Shown: positions 1-12,100 of the stretch, piece after piece
Layout: every line of letters starts with the position of its first letter
Position numbering within the stretch: the stretch's first letter is position 1
NCBI GenBank assembly: GCA_030765045.1
Contig: CM060970.1
Coordinates: forward strand, 52,910,076-52,974,075
From: Tenodera sinensis
Lineage: Eukaryota; Arthropoda; Insecta; Mantodea; Mantidae
Length of the DNA stretch: 64,000 nucleotides
Direction: 5' to 3'
Made by a program: the position numbers and the translations under genes
Notes under the pieces: model-generated
Told to the model about the DNA's origin: nothing
The model's input: only the letters and a program-made list of their open reading frames with translations
Database searches by the model: none

Positions 1-395
1 AATCGTACTATATAAAAATGCAGATCTCGTCAAATGATAAGTGAACCATTTCGGAGATACTGATTGTCAAAATTTTGCAAACTTATAGACCTTCTCAAAT
101 GGGGCGCCGTTATTCATTTTTTATCTCTTGATCACGCAAGGAGAACGGAAGTTCAAAGTAATCATATAGCGACCACCCTTACAACATTTGACTATCGCTT
201 AAAGCCTACTTCATTCCCCTTGCATCTACAAGAAAATTAGCAATAAGATAATTTCTAGAGATGTTTATCTCGATTATCATGAAGTAGATAGAGGAATACG
301 TGTTCGTAAGAAAGTTTGTGCAAGAGTAGAGAAAGTCATGTGAGTGTAACATGTCAGATTTTCTTTTTTGTGAAATGAGCTTAGAAGTCCCACAG
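1..395 (+). repeat. Family D element, right-hand part
   Basis: Right half of the most abundant repeat of the window. It carries the D landmarks in order: a block with 'ttcggagata', a block resembling 'ttatctcttg', the 'gactatcgctt' block, 'agatgtttatctcgatta', and the subterminal AGTAGAGAAAGT with 'catgtgagtg' near 330-350. The left part lies outside the window. A short stretch after 360 resembles the right terminal arm seen in full copies at 39115 and 51241. No coding capacity. Confidence 0.6.
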
Positions 396-2349
396 ATTCT
401 AACACAAGTTGAAAATAATCTCAGTTCATCCGAAGATGAACTAAAGGAGTCAAGTTATATGTATTCTATATTTCAGTGACCCTTACGTTTTATTTTAGTA
501 ACTTACCGAGCGAGGTGACTTCGTGGTAACACATCAGACTTAAATTCAGGAGGTCTCGGTCAGATTTTCCGCGTACCGTTTACTCTGACCATGGATTTGA
601 TTTTCCCTGATTCTTAGGTAAATGTTGGGTTGGTTTCCCATTTACCATAATTTCCTTGCCATCATTCCCTTTTCATCGCGTTTGCTTCTCAACTTCTAGG
701 TTTTGTGGCGTATGCAAGTGGAGAACAGATAGGGTGGGTATCTATGAACACTAGGGGGCTGCTTGGGTGACGGGGCGTTCATCGTCTCTAGGCAGCTCCA
801 ATATTACAGTTGGTCTTCAAGCTTGGAACTGTTAGGGACTTCCGCGCCTCTTTGTGGCCGTTATGCCTGTGACCTGTAGTTTCCTGTGGGTTCTTTACTT
901 CATTTCTTCCTCCTGATGTGTAGTAGTGGCGCGCGAGGTGTCCCCCTTTGTAGTATAACATACATATATACCTGCAGTGTAGTAACTTTCTGTCCCTCTC
1001 TCATTTTAACGAAATTACACCAAATCCAGCGAATAGCCAGGCAGCCAATATTGTGCTGCACTCATTTACAATACATAGTTAAGCAGAAAAACACTTGAGA
1101 CAGATACAGTTTTAAGTGAACACACTTTAAATAACAAGGTGCAAAAAACTTACATATTTTTTCTGCATTTATGTGCCTTTCAGATACGTTGAACGTACAT
1201 AGAAGCACAAATCTTTCTCTAAGGCAACAAGTACATCCATATTTTAAATTACAAGTACCTACATAAAGAGTTTAAATCATCTGATACTTTGATACAGCGT
1301 TATAAGGAATACTTTAGTAATATTTAATTTTCGTTTAAAGTCAGCTAAAACTCAAAACTCAGTACCTATATCTGAAATGCAGCTATATTTGTGAGGTGTA
1401 GCTAAGTGAGAATGGTATTTACCATATATGGAAACTGAGAACAAATGAATAAAGCAGAATATGATAATTTGTTTCTAATTATAACAGATTTTTAAAAATA
1501 TTTCTGCTAAGCAAAGTAACTTTGGGCAATTGAGTCAGTCTAGAAAGGTTTTTATTTTAAAATAATTAAAACATTATACTTTTCATAAGTTTTTCTATGT
1601 CAAAAAGCAGTTTTTGAACAAAGTACATTTAATCTCTAGCACTAGGTGCATGTATAGATTTAAACAACATATTGTCTTTTGACAATACATAGATTGCATT
1701 ACCGTCAGCACTAAAGATACTTAAAACAGTTTAAAATCATGATTCTTCAGTTTACAATACAATTTACAGCTGCGTTACATTAATTCAATAAAGTTAAATT
1801 GCCTTACTTGGCAAAAAAGATGGATATCTGCCATCATTAGAACCAAATCTACGGCAACTTCCTCTCATTTTTGATACACCGTAACACTACTTCCCTAAGA
1901 ATTATAATTTTTTATAGAAATTGCAAATTCTAATATCGAAGGAAATCTTTATGCAAAAGAAGCGAAGATACACTGACATATTAGCTATCATAACTGAAAA
2001 ATTACTCTGTTTGGAATGCAGTTCCTAAAACACTCGTTTAAACCACTTTAATGGACAAAATTAAATATTTGGATCTCACGTGTTATTCATAGCCAATGAA
2101 AGAAAAGCTTTTCATGTCCAAATTTATGGGCTATGGTTCCAAACATCTAGTCAGTTCTGACTACAGAATTATTAATTAGCAGTTCAAAGTATAGGTATGT
2201 TGATTTTGACATCTCATACAAGAAACCTGTACAAATAGTGACAAAATGTAGTTTTAAGCGCTGCTTCTCTCACTAAGTATGGTGTAGTAGGAAAATGACG
2301 CCTTCATAATCTGAAAGAAAACAGAATGTCTTGTATATGTACTGAACTC
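396..2349. other. AT-rich non-coding stretch, nothing recognised
   Basis: Stops occur in all frames. A 70-codon frame at 886-1098 has no recognisable domain and ordinary composition. If the odorant receptor's last exon lay inside this window it could be here, but I find no match to its expected C-terminal motif on the minus strand. Confidence 0.5.
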
Positions 2350-2530
2350 TAACCTTAATTTGAGAGGTAGAATTGGAACTGAAAAACTCAATGCCACAGC
2401 TGGGACCTGAACCACAGACCCTCCGCTTACCAGGCGGATGCTCTAACCATTAAGCTACTGTAACAACCTGCCAGAGTGACACCGAATTCTCCAACCAATT
2501 TGTATTTCTCCCGTAAACCACAAAGGCAGT
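2350..2530 (-). repeat. SINE-C, tRNA-derived SINE copy (leader plus tRNA-like head)
   Basis: Read on the minus strand, a leader containing 'ttggagaattcggtgtca' is followed by a tRNA-like segment with an A-box-like 'TAGCTTAATGGTTAGAGC' and a B-box-like 'GGTTCAGGTCCC', then a tail ending 'ttccaattctacctctc'. The same leader and tRNA-like order recurs at 28320-28460. The folded tRNA is too imperfect for a functional gene. Confidence 0.6.
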
Positions 2531-2654
2531 CTCACATCTTAAGACAGTTACCCCAATGGTGACTTAGTATTGTAAGTACTTTATATTCCGGGATGGTAAT
2601 TATTATTTATTTATGTCAACAAATTTGTTGCAGACTTCGGTATCAATGTGGCAG

Positions 2655-2765
2655 GTTGTGACAGTAGCTTAATGGTTAGAGCACCAGTGTGGTCTGTGGT
2701 TCAGATCCTAGCTGTGGAATTAGATTTCCATTTCCAATTCTACCTCTCAAACATTGCCCACACAT
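2655..2765 (+). repeat. SINE-C, second copy, head-to-head with the previous one
   Basis: Plus-strand tRNA-like segment 'TAGCTTAATGGTTAGAGC' with a degraded B box 'GGTTCAGATCC' and the same tail 'ccaattctacctctc' as the minus-strand copy just upstream. The two heads face each other across about 125 bp. Confidence 0.6.
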
Positions 2766-4049
2766 GGCTTGTGTGTTTAAAAACACCAACAGTAAGTTTG
2801 TTGGCATAAATAAATAACAATTCCAATCTTGATGTTTGTAGTACCAAGATAAAACGAGAAAACGTATTTTCTCAACTTTTATCATTCTACCTGTATATAA
2901 AGATCCTTCCACATTATGTTTATCGGGAATTCTATTCGTACTACCAAACTGAATAACGATAGCGTTGCTGCCTGTGGGGCAAGAGGATTTGCTCAAGGAA
3001 CTGTTCTATTTCCACTTTCCCTACAATGTGCCACCCAAATGTTTGGGGTAACTATATTTTATTTAAAATGGCTTTGTATTTTCAGAAAATGTAGAACTTA
3101 AATGGCAATTTTAGTTCTCATTTGACCTTTTGTCTTTGAGTTAAACTGTTCACACAGGCACGTTCATACTTCATGTTGAAAAATCTTTTTGAATTCAAAG
3201 TAAGTAAAAACGCGATGATTTGTGGCCTCTTGTTCTGCTGACCTAACTACTTTCGAGTTTTATTTATGAGGTTTTTTGAAAGATCTTAGACTATAGGAAC
3301 TCAGCGTGTAGCAGTTTTTTGTATAGCGCTTATGATATACAAAATATATCAAAGTTACAAAATCCATTAATAGCAAAGGGTTAAGAATATGTACCACAGG
3401 TGAAGGGATGCCAGTCGGGAAGGCACTACCGAGGATCATTAGCGAACGTCCCAAACATTAAGAAACGAGATACAATTAGTTTGGCAAGGTCTTCAACATA
3501 AAGAAAAGGAGCCTGCTATTGTATTTTTACAAAGTATCGGAAACCCGAGGGGTTTCGCCAGAGGGCAAAGTCTTGACTTAATGAAGTGAGGGCCATTATG
3601 GATGTTTGGGAAACTAAAAGGATATAATGACTGAGGGACAGTAGGAGACAGGCATCATTACGAGGGAGAGATACATGTAAGCAACACGGTGAAAGTTCGT
3701 TCCAACGGTTACGTGAAACTGCATATTTTATTCTATTTAAAATTGTTCAGCAAAGCTTAAACGTGTAAAAATAAAACAAATAAAGGGTTCTAACAAAATT
3801 ACAATGTCGCTCTCTGTAACCACCACGGATACCCGAGATTAAGACTCATGTGTGAGCAGCCGTAGGCACCCATAATAAGAAGCAGTCAATCGAGTGATAT
3901 AAAATGCTTCAAGCGATAACATCATGCAAGAAATTATACGGATTCCTACTGCTGAGCTTTGGCGACTGAGCAAGACATTTTACGATGTATACTGGCGACT
4001 CTTTGAGAGAAGAAAATAAATATTTCTAGGATCTACTAGAAGGTAAATA
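2766..4049. other. Non-coding, nothing recognised
   Basis: No frame with domain-like content. The minus-strand frame at 3260-3454 (64 codons) and plus frame at 2916-3101 look like chance openings. A phrase near 3130 ('tttgagttaaactgttcaca') resembles the inside of family D but is too short to call. Confidence 0.45.
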
Positions 4050-4275
4050 TTCTATGGTTGACACAAAATTGACAAAAGGAGCTGGTCAACTGAAAATCCA
4101 ATCAGAGATTTGTCACAGTTTGCGGTGCTCTATAATTAAACACACTGTGAAATCACGTTGTAAGGCCGGTGATATAAATATAATTTGCGTTCACAAAATT
4201 TGTTTGTACTACAGGAAAGAAAATACGAGTAGTAATGGTTAGCTGTCAGCCACCATTGAATTTCGCGTCTACCAT
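4050..4275 (+). repeat. Family H dispersed repeat, copy 1
   Basis: Aligns by eye, in the same orientation, with 35620-35820: shared blocks 'acaaaatt', 'gagatccaatcag'-like, 'cttgcggt'-like, 'tataattaaaca'-like and 'cgcccacaaaat'-like in the same order. The 62-codon frame at 4054-4242 is not conserved in the other copy, so it is not treated as a gene. Confidence 0.5.
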
Positions 4276-4825
4276 AGTGCTCTTCTGTCTGCACCATTTA
4301 TCCGAAGGGTTTTGGTTCTCTCGCGCAGTGGGGTGTGCTAGCGAATCGGTTACCATATACTCGCACTATAATGACCTTATATATCTGTGGTGCCTAAGTT
4401 TTCAGAGTTAACTGAAGGTATTACATAGAGCAAGGAAATAATTGCAAATGTCCTCGAGTTCATGACATAAGAGGTACAGACGAAGGAACGAATGAAGGAG
4501 TGGTGTAGACGCACATACACTACTATACTACCCATTATTTTACCCTCAACTTACGTTAATGAAAGTTTCCATTGATATACTGTTGAGAAACCCGGCCCTC
4601 AGAATACAGATGTGTGTTGTGCGGCACATCATTGTCTGTAAGCATCTGCCAAACTTGATAGAAGTTTCATTCCAAGGCGTATCGTACATAGCATCCGTCA
4701 AGCTGTCACTCTGCAAATTAAATATACCTTATATACCAATCAGCTTATCTAAAATAAAACACGCATTGCACTTTGATGCTAAATAAATTAATGCCATTAC
4801 TTCTAATCTCATTATTAATGCAAAA
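4276..4825. other. Non-coding, nothing recognised
   Basis: A 75-codon frame at 4559-4786 has no recognisable motif and runs up to the LINE remnant that follows. Confidence 0.4.
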
Positions 4826-5110
4826 AGTATGATTTTCAAACCGATACTACAGAGCATAGTTTTCTACGGAACGGAAACATGGAATTTACATCTAAAACAC
4901 ATTGAGAAGTTGAATGCACTGGAGAAGGTCACCAGAATCTCCAGGAAAGACAAAATAAGGAACACGGAAATACAAGACTAATGGAAGTGGAAGAAGGTAG
5001 TTATTACAAATGAAAGGAAAAGATTCCGGTACATAGAATGGAAGTAGGAAGATACCCAAAATTGTGCAAGAATGGGAAATTAAGAGGAACAGAAAATGAG
5101 GAGCACTAAT
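4826..5110 (+). pseudogene. RTE-type LINE remnant (C-terminal part of reverse transcriptase)
   Basis: The plus-strand reading contains 'ILQSIVFYGTETWNL', then 'HIEKLNALEKV', 'RISRKDKIRNTEIQ' and, after a stop, 'RKRFRYIEWK'. This is the order found after the palm of RTE-like non-LTR retrotransposons: a YG(S/T)E(T/C)W block, a block with EKLN/LE, an RRDKIRN-like block, then a W/Y-GHV-like block. Internal stops (for example after 'NTEIQD') show it is dead. The reverse transcriptase core upstream is absent, as expected for a 5'-truncated LINE. The clade call rests on remembered motifs, not a search. Confidence 0.65.
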
Positions 5111-5164
5111 GGGTGATCCAAAAGACATTGAACCGGCTGCGCTGTGTTTTATCTGTACGGGTCC

Positions 5165-5640
5165 TCCGCGCTCGTCGCCGACCGCCGCTGTCATAGAATA
5201 GCGTGGAAAAAACCACACATTTTTAAAACTACTTTTAAAGGTTTTACTTATCAATATAATTATAACAGATGCTGAAACTGGCCACCGTCGTTGTCCATAT
5301 ATTTTTGGCACCTCTTTAGGAAACTATCCAACACTCGCCGAACTTCACATTGAGAAATGCTGGCAATTTCCTGGCGGATATTTTATTTTAATTCTTCCAG
5401 GATGTGTGGGTTCTTCTTGTAAACTTTAAGCTTTAACTTACCCCAGAGATAGAAATTGCTGGGGTTAGGTCGGGGAACCGAGGGGGCCACAATTCATAGA
5501 ATTACCAGTAGTGTACGTTGTGACTGGATCCTGCTGAAACCAGCCACACAATCTTTCCGGTGGGTTACCGGTAACTCTGGCGGAGGTCCTTGCCCGGCCC
5601 AGTGTCCCCGCCAGACTGGCCGATCTACAAACACACTGTA
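5165..5640 (-). pseudogene. mariner/Tc1-like transposase remnant (C-terminal half)
   Basis: Minus-strand reading from about 5560 downward gives 'GWFQQDPVTTYTTGNSMN', the family's W-QQD-A-H block containing the second catalytic Asp. After a frameshift come 'WPPRFPDLTPAISISG', the hallmark PRSPDL(T/N)P motif, then 'VYKKNPHILEELK' and 'IASISQCEVRRVLDSFLKR' in shifting frames, and a tail like 'C-KYMDNDGGQF'. At least two frameshifts and stops are present, so it is inactive. The N-terminal half and the terminal repeats were not found. The open frame at 4892-5311 is partly this tail and partly chance. Confidence 0.7.
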
Positions 5641-6699
5641 ATTCCTTGCCTAAATCTGTTATTCTGAAATGTATGCTCAAAATTATTGTTATTAGTAAAA
5701 GAATATTCAAAATGGTTGTGATCAGTTGGATGCTGTGCTTCTTCCTCACGAAAATCATAGTTTTGGTGCGTTACAGGATAATTCCAATTATATAATTCTA
5801 ACCTTACTTCTTTTACCACACTTTCCTGTCTCATTCCTTTTTCCATAACTCCTTTTCGTTTCTATAATTTCTTATCTTGCTATATCCTAAACTTATCTAA
5901 TTCTTTAGCTAGTTCTGTTGTATTTTTCTGGAGTACAGTTTTTTGCCCTAACTTTATTTCACTCACAAATTCTCCTAGTCTGATAAAACCATTTCTTCTT
6001 TCATTTCTGCATTGCTCAATTATTTGTGTTAACTGATATACATTTATTTGCATTTCTTTTCTTCCCAGTTCTATTCTCTGTGTTAAGCTATTGACATTCT
6101 TTTCTAATTTTTATGCTAACTCGTATTTACATTGCTTTCTATTTTCTGTGTTAAATCCCACCTGAAACTATGTATGACCTGTCTTAAACTATTGTGTTCA
6201 TTGCTAGTTGCATTATTTTTGTAACATCGATTAACTATTTTTATTTCCCATACTTCTTTTTTACTATATTTCCTCACTGCTTTTCCTCCTCACCTTCTAC
6301 ATCCTGCATCTATAATCTTTTCTTTCTTATATTCTTATTCCTAACTCACTTTTCTCTTCTACCTTCTTCCTTCTCCTCTCTTCTCTGAGGATTAATATTT
6401 TTCACGTTAGTATTTTGTGTAAAATTCTTCTTTCTATCGAATGTGGGCCATCCCACCTGCTGTATATTAGTGTTACTAATACCATTTCTCTCTATCTTGG
6501 GCTTTCTAAGTAAATGCAACTAAATTCGCCATAGCGGAGCTGTTCTTAAACCCAAACTTAGCGTTTTATTTAAAGACTTCTGATCCATCATTTCCAGGAC
6601 TTTAATCGCTTGTAATTTTATGACATAAAATCTATGTATACATTTCACGGTGCTTTTTACCGCATTTAAGAATCGAAAAACTGAAATAACAGTATTTCG
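5641..6699. other. Pyrimidine-rich non-coding stretch
   Basis: Strongly C+T-biased on the plus strand, especially 5820-6400. The minus strand reads as a lysine/glutamine/asparagine-rich sequence broken by many stops. It could be a decayed coiled-coil (gag or ORF1-like) segment next to the transposase remnant, but nothing supports a family. Confidence 0.35.
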
Positions 6700-6880
6700 A
6701 CCATGTATACGACACTTTGATAATTTTATTTCCAGGCTGTGTTGAACGATGAAACTGTTGGGAGGAGAACAGAGATTGTTTCTTGCCAAGCAACCTGTCT
6801 GATTAAAGAAGCACTTAATTGAGTTGACGGTGATCACTTACAGTAACCCAGTGCCTTGTAATTAACGGCGTCGCAACATC
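6700..6880 (+). repeat. Family J repeat, copy 1
   Basis: Nearly identical to 31130-31310, about 180 bp in the same orientation. Shared text includes 'gagattgtttcttgccaagc', 'gcacttaattgagttgacgg' and 'cagtaacccagtgccttg'. No coding content. Confidence 0.75.
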
Positions 6881-7520
6881 AAAAGTTCGTAATATAAAAT
6901 GATGATGCTACCGTTCTAAAAACTGGTCTCAAAAGTGTAATAAATACATTGGGCGACGGGTTCACACTCACAAAATATTCGTTACAGACAAAAATGTCTA
7001 ATGGCATTTTGTTTTTGGTCAGCCGATTTCGAAAAAATAAGTAGTTTTTTTTATCCCAATTGGATGTGCAATTCCACAAGAATGTACGAAGATAACTTAA
7101 CTTATAAGATGCGTAGAGTAACTTATTTCTGACAGAGCTTTGGTAGTAATTATGGGACATCACACAGGGTTACGAAATAATTAATCACTTAAAAGACGTG
7201 AAGGAATACCCCAAGCTGCTCTCCCACGCGTTAGGTAAGTCGACAACGTTGCGTTGAGGTTGGTCAGGGAATTGACCTAGTTTGTGAATGTGAACTCATC
7301 GGGCACTTTCACTTTCAAAATGAACAGTTACGCTGTTTATGTACTGAGCTAGGGAAAGTGACACCCACACAATCTGCAGTGTTCCCAGGTTGTTTTTGAC
7401 AAAACTAAAATATCTCCGTAGGAAATGGTCCGAGAGAAATACCTAAGATACAAAATATGTTCCAAATACCGATATCTACCAGTAGTTTAAATTAATGCAA
7501 TGACTTCCCTTCCATCCGGC
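6881..7520 (-). repeat. Family F element (probable non-autonomous DNA transposon), inverted copy
   Basis: Inverted relative to a longer copy at 58805-59475. Shared blocks include the reverse complement of 'gtcaattccctgaccaacct', 'caacgcaacgttg' and 'attactaccaaagct', and each copy has 'aatgacttcccttccatcc' near one end. The terminal repeats are clear only in the other copy. Confidence 0.6.
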
Positions 7521-7695
7521 ACATTTCATTTGCCATAAAAATATCACATTCTAATCCAAATTGTTAGAGCAACTTTTGAGAAAATAAAAATTATCAAAGA
7601 GTTTCTATGTAAAGCGTAGTTCAGGACAAAGGGATTTTCTTCAAAACCGGTGTCCCATTCTAGAAGGACATTAAACTTTCATTAAAGAATCGGAA
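7521..7695 (-). repeat. Family D fragment
   Basis: Internal D text: 'catttcatttgccataaaaa', 'ttgttagagc', 'gagaaaataaaaatt' and 'ttcttcaaaa', in the order found in minus-orientation D copies. Ends are not preserved. Confidence 0.5.
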
Positions 7696-7727
7696 GGGTC
7701 AAACGCGCTAGCAGCTGTGCGCGCGCC

Positions 7728-8160
7728 TTAAACAACTAATACACAGGATGTTGGGGACATGAGTGCGCAGATTTCTCGTGGTGATAGATTTAAATATGAA
7801 CAAAAAGTATGTTCAAGGAGATAATAAAAAATTATTGAATACATCATCTGCACAGGAGTAGGACTGAAAAGGCAAATATTCTGTTTACTAATGCGAGTAC
7901 TGTTGTCATTCACGCGTTCACACCTGCAACGAGTGAAAGTCCGAAGCAGACAAGCTCTAGAAAACTGGCTTTGCCACGTGTCTGTGTGTGCAAGAGGGGA
8001 GGGGTGGTATTCTGCCAAGCTTTCCGAGCAATATTCACGAGATCTGAGCAGATCATTTTTGCTTCAATATTCCTGTCCTTCCGCTTTTCGCACTTGTCAA
8101 GCGTTTGTCCACGAATTTATTCCAATATGCACACTGGAATCTTATTATTTAGCATCCCTC
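7728..8160 (+). repeat. Family G dispersed repeat, copy 1
   Basis: Aligns in the same orientation with 38750-39100: 'gtgcgcagat/gtgcacagat', 'tttactaatgcga', 'gcgttcacacct', 'ctagaaaac'. Similarity is moderate. The overlapping frames at 7891-8169 and 7971-8204 are not conserved in the other copy. Confidence 0.45.
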
Positions 8161-8335
8161 TGTGGCTAAATTGCTCATTTCAGCAACAAATGGAAAGGAC
8201 ATGAATAAATCATCTTTTGAAGCCCTATCTCTCTATGCTAATTGCAGAAGTAAACAATAAAGGTGATTGACATATTGACAATCAAACATTCGTCCAATTT
8301 ATTTTTATTTAAGCAAATATGTGTTATAGAAGAAA

Positions 8336-8455
8336 GTGGCAGCGTGTCACGGGGAGATGGCGGGGGAAACCGGAGAACTTGGAGGAAACCCGCCCGAGCG
8401 CCGCTTCGTCCACCATCAGTCCCAGTTGCGGTACCTGGGATCGAACCTGAGCAAC
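8336..8455 (-). repeat. SINE-B, truncated copy
   Basis: Contains 'gagatggcgggggaaaccgg', 'aaacccgcccgagcgccgc' and 'cctgggatcgaacc', matching the intact SINE-B at 45373-45611. The tRNA-like head is broken: just inside the B-box region the sequence passes into a tandem repeat. Confidence 0.7.
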
Positions 8456-8592
8456 CTATACTCCGACACGTGTCGACTCGTCACACTCCGACTCGTGTCG
8501 ACTAGTCACACTCCGATTCTTGTCTCTTGTCGACTCATCACACACCTAAACGTGTCGACTCGTCACACTGCAACACGTGTCGACTCGTCTGT
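8456..8592. repeat. Minisatellite, about 25 bp unit, five units
   Basis: Five imperfect units built on 'cgtgtcgactcgtcacac', preceded by a variable 'tccgac/tccgat/acctaa/tgcaac'. One unit is a few bases longer. The array starts where the SINE-B head ends. Confidence 0.75.
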
Positions 8593-9000
8593 CGCAAAAA
8601 AAAAGTGGTCTGTGAAAAATACGGTCTGTGAAAAATGCGGTCAACCTACCTAGCACAGATTCATGAAGAGTGATGCAGACTGGTGGTAGTGCAGGATCCA
8701 GGTTATGAAAATTGAGGTATGTGAAAAAAATAGTTTGTTAGGTTAGAGTATGGTGCTCCTGTTTGTTAATCTTCCATCGTTGACCACTTTTTTCCTTACG
8801 ATTTCCCTTAGATGTAAAACAATCTCTCTAACAAAGCTCTGACCGCTTATTTTGCTGACAGATTTGTTTCATACATTCAGTGGTAGAGGAACTTATGTCT
8901 CAGCTTTAAGTCAAAGAGTTGCTGCTTAAGACTGCGTACTCATATCCCTAACACCTGTGTTTACGCGTTTTGGTCTGGTATCTCGGCATACTTATTTTAC
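8593..9000. other. Non-coding; downstream of the last visible receptor exon
   Basis: Minus-strand reading shows only stop-rich sequence after the splice donor at 8999-9000. No terminal odorant receptor exon was found here. Confidence 0.5.
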
Positions 9001-9117
9001 CTCATAGGTAAGCTCGTTCCCATACCAACAGTACAACAGCAGTTGCAGGGTGGACAGCAAGAAGAACCCCAGTGATTCAGCAGTACCTCCAACATCTCCA
9101 ATATCTCCACTGAGAGC
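9001..9117 (-). CDS. Odorant receptor exon 6 (sixth membrane helix, YGNEL motif)
   Basis: Acceptor CAG at 9118-9120 follows a T-rich tract and donor GT is at 9000-8999. It is 39 codons in phase 0, residues 341-379, reading 'ESLGFFLLSTLQLLLYCW' then 'YGNELTYE'. The YGNEL region is among the most conserved parts of the family. The exon ends in phase 0, so the missing next exon must start on a codon boundary. Confidence 0.9.
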
Positions 9118-12100
9118 CTGCAAACAAACAGTAGTTCAGTACTGAAACTTAGATAAATCGGTTAACATTATAACGCTATTGTTACATCGCTTTAGTGCAT
9201 TTCAAGCGAGCTAGCGAAAACATCAAACTGTTACACGTTTACTCACCATACCCTTACATAATGAAACATCCTAGAACATCGCCACCAAATCCGAGATGCG
9301 CGGCGTTATAAGATTTCTTTGAAAAGATGAGCCATTTGAAACAACCGCCGCGGTGTGCTGACAGTGTTGTGCTTTTGCATGCTAACGCTGACCTGCCCGT
9401 GCTTGAAAAACTCAGGAACCTTTCAACACATTTAAACCGGGACAAGTTTACAACTTCTGCCGAGAAAGATTCGTCCTGAAAGGGTTTCTTGTACCACAGT
9501 TGTTTCCATCAGAAAGAATATAATACTCAACTATGAATTTTTTTTCCTTCGTCATGATACTCATTTCAAGTTCAACCACAGAGCACAAATGCGTTAGAAA
9601 TACATAATACTAATGGAATGAAACGCCAAGAAACGGAGAGCTGCGCAAAGCCACTGTTTATTTTTATGCATACCGTAGAAAAAGGTTCATACACATAGTT
9701 GAAAGTGGAACTCGAAAACGAAAGGTCGAAAGAATGCAAACTTCATACCCAGTGCAACATATTCAAGAATGCAGGTTGAAAAATGTCATAAAATTCCGTA
9801 CAATCGTTGTGTGGTTGTATGACACCTGTAGTGGGCAGAGTTGGGAGAGACAGCGGCTGGGCGGCAAGCCTTGGCCCTTCGTGGGCTGTTGCGCTGGGGT
9901 TTCCTTTTTTATATTCTAATTGATTACGTAGTACAATAACTTTTACTTACCATGCTAACGGTGAAGATACACAGAATAAGAGCGCAGGAACTGAAGAAGA
10001 ATTGGATAAGGAAAATGGGTCCAAAGACATCTTGTATATCATCCAAGAACCTGCATAAAAATAATTTTAGAATTACATTACATGTCATCTAATATATTTA
10101 CAGTACATCAGGTAGAGAAACAATTCACTGCGCATAAAAAATAATATTTCACTACAGATATATGTGTTATGTCCCCTAAATTCAACAATATTGCTCGTTG
10201 CAATTTCAAACATTCTCAGCAGCATAGTTTGAAATATTAAGCAACTTTTGTTTTACTTACTATGAATTTATGCATATAATGCATATGCTGACAGATTTTG
10301 TAAACAATTGACAGCACTATCATTATCAACAACACTTATTCATTAAGAAAAACAACGTACTTAAGTAATATCTGATGGTGTTTAATACATTCCTTCAAGG
10401 ACATCAAAGCAACTACCTCCGCTTGGCCATTTCGAAGATCACTCTCTTGACTTATGTCAGTTGATATATCTGAAATGCAAAAAGAAAATCATAATGGAAA
10501 CTGTTATAATTAATTGACACTGCTACACTTCTTCAATACTTCTTTCAGATTTGCAGTATCTTAACACAGCACAGAAATTAACAAATACTGAGACATATTA
10601 GATGCACTCTTAGAGGAGTTTGTTAAAGGTTTTAAGATTTTGAATCTCTCAAATCTAAACTGGATGTTGTCCTTGCCCTATTCTGTGATCCCGAGAATGT
10701 TGCAGTTGAACTTCAACAAGAACTTACTCATTTATACTGCGATTCAGACGTAAAAATCGCGTATAGTTATTATTATATGACCGCCTCCGTAGCGCAGTTA
10801 GTAGCGCGCTTGCCTCTGGCGTGGAGGACCCAGGTTCGATCCCCGGTACCAGCATGGGGATTTTATCCCCTCTGGGAGGTCTGGCACGGGGTGCACTCAG
10901 CCTCGTTAGGTCCCGGGAGGACCAATTGAGGAGCTACTTGATGGAGAATTAGCGGCCCCAGGTCTAGAAGACCACATAACTGGCCGGGAGGGCTCGGGGC
11001 GCTGACCACGTCCCACCCTACAGTACTGCACCTCACCAATGACGCCTGTAGTGGGCAGAGGTGGGGGATGCAGCGGCTGGGCGGTAGGCCTTGGCCCCTT
11101 GTGGGCTGTCGCGCAGGGGTTTGGTTTAGTTTAGTTAGTTATTATTATATTGTCAGTTGTTATGGAGTCCTGGATACATAAACGTAACCAGAACTTCGCA
11201 AATTTGGTGCAGAAATTGTCTGCCTTCAGACCTGCTTCTGTACTTAATGATTCCCCAAATATTAAGATGTTGGTGCAAAAGCACAAACTAGGCACAATAA
11301 ACGCTTAACTAGCTTCAAAGTGCCGAGTGTGAAGTTGAAATTTTTGGCTATTTTTATTTTATATTATAGGAGCACCCTTTTAAACCTTAAGGTTAAAGGT
11401 TATATACACATTCCTATCCTTAGTGATTTTAATGTTTTGTTTTAGGAATATTAATTTGTTTTTAGTAATTACGTTGTTATTGTAATTCATAATAATACCT
11501 TATAGCAAAATCTATGTAAATACATACTTTTAAACCAAAAAAGCAGAAACACGATAATTCTCGCTTCGGAATTCGTCTACCCACGATTTGCTAAGTTTTG
11601 CTTAACGCCGCTACCACCTGTCTCGGAGCGCCTCACTCCTATGGGTGCTGCCAAGGTCACGAAATTGCGCTTGGGTTGACATCGCTACTTTAAATGTTAA
11701 GAAATATATAAAATCACTTGAATATAAAACCAACTTTAGTTAAGTTCAAATCTACTTACTGCGAATACAAGTAGACAGCTGGCCTTAGTTGCCTTGCTGC
11801 CAACATCTCTCCCACAATCACCCTGCCTTTGCTGCCACGTTTGAAAAGTAAACACACTGTAGTAAAATAAATGGATGAAAGTTGTCTCTTTTGATGTAAT
11901 TGTTGTCCATTGAGGACCTACAAACCTCCCGACAGTAGAATGAATCAATTGCTTTGTGGGTTATGATTATGTTTCCTATAGAACAATGGGCCATACTCGT
12001 GGGCATAGCTAAGATAAAATAGGCAGTAACCAAGTTCTCGAACTAAGTACCCTTTGCCACTGACTCTCAAAACTCGCTATGCTGTTGCCTACATGAAAAT

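Noticed and set aside
1..9000. Candidate terminal exon of the odorant receptor
   Set aside because: Minus-strand stretches checked by eye showed no helix-7-like segment with a suitable acceptor in phase 0.
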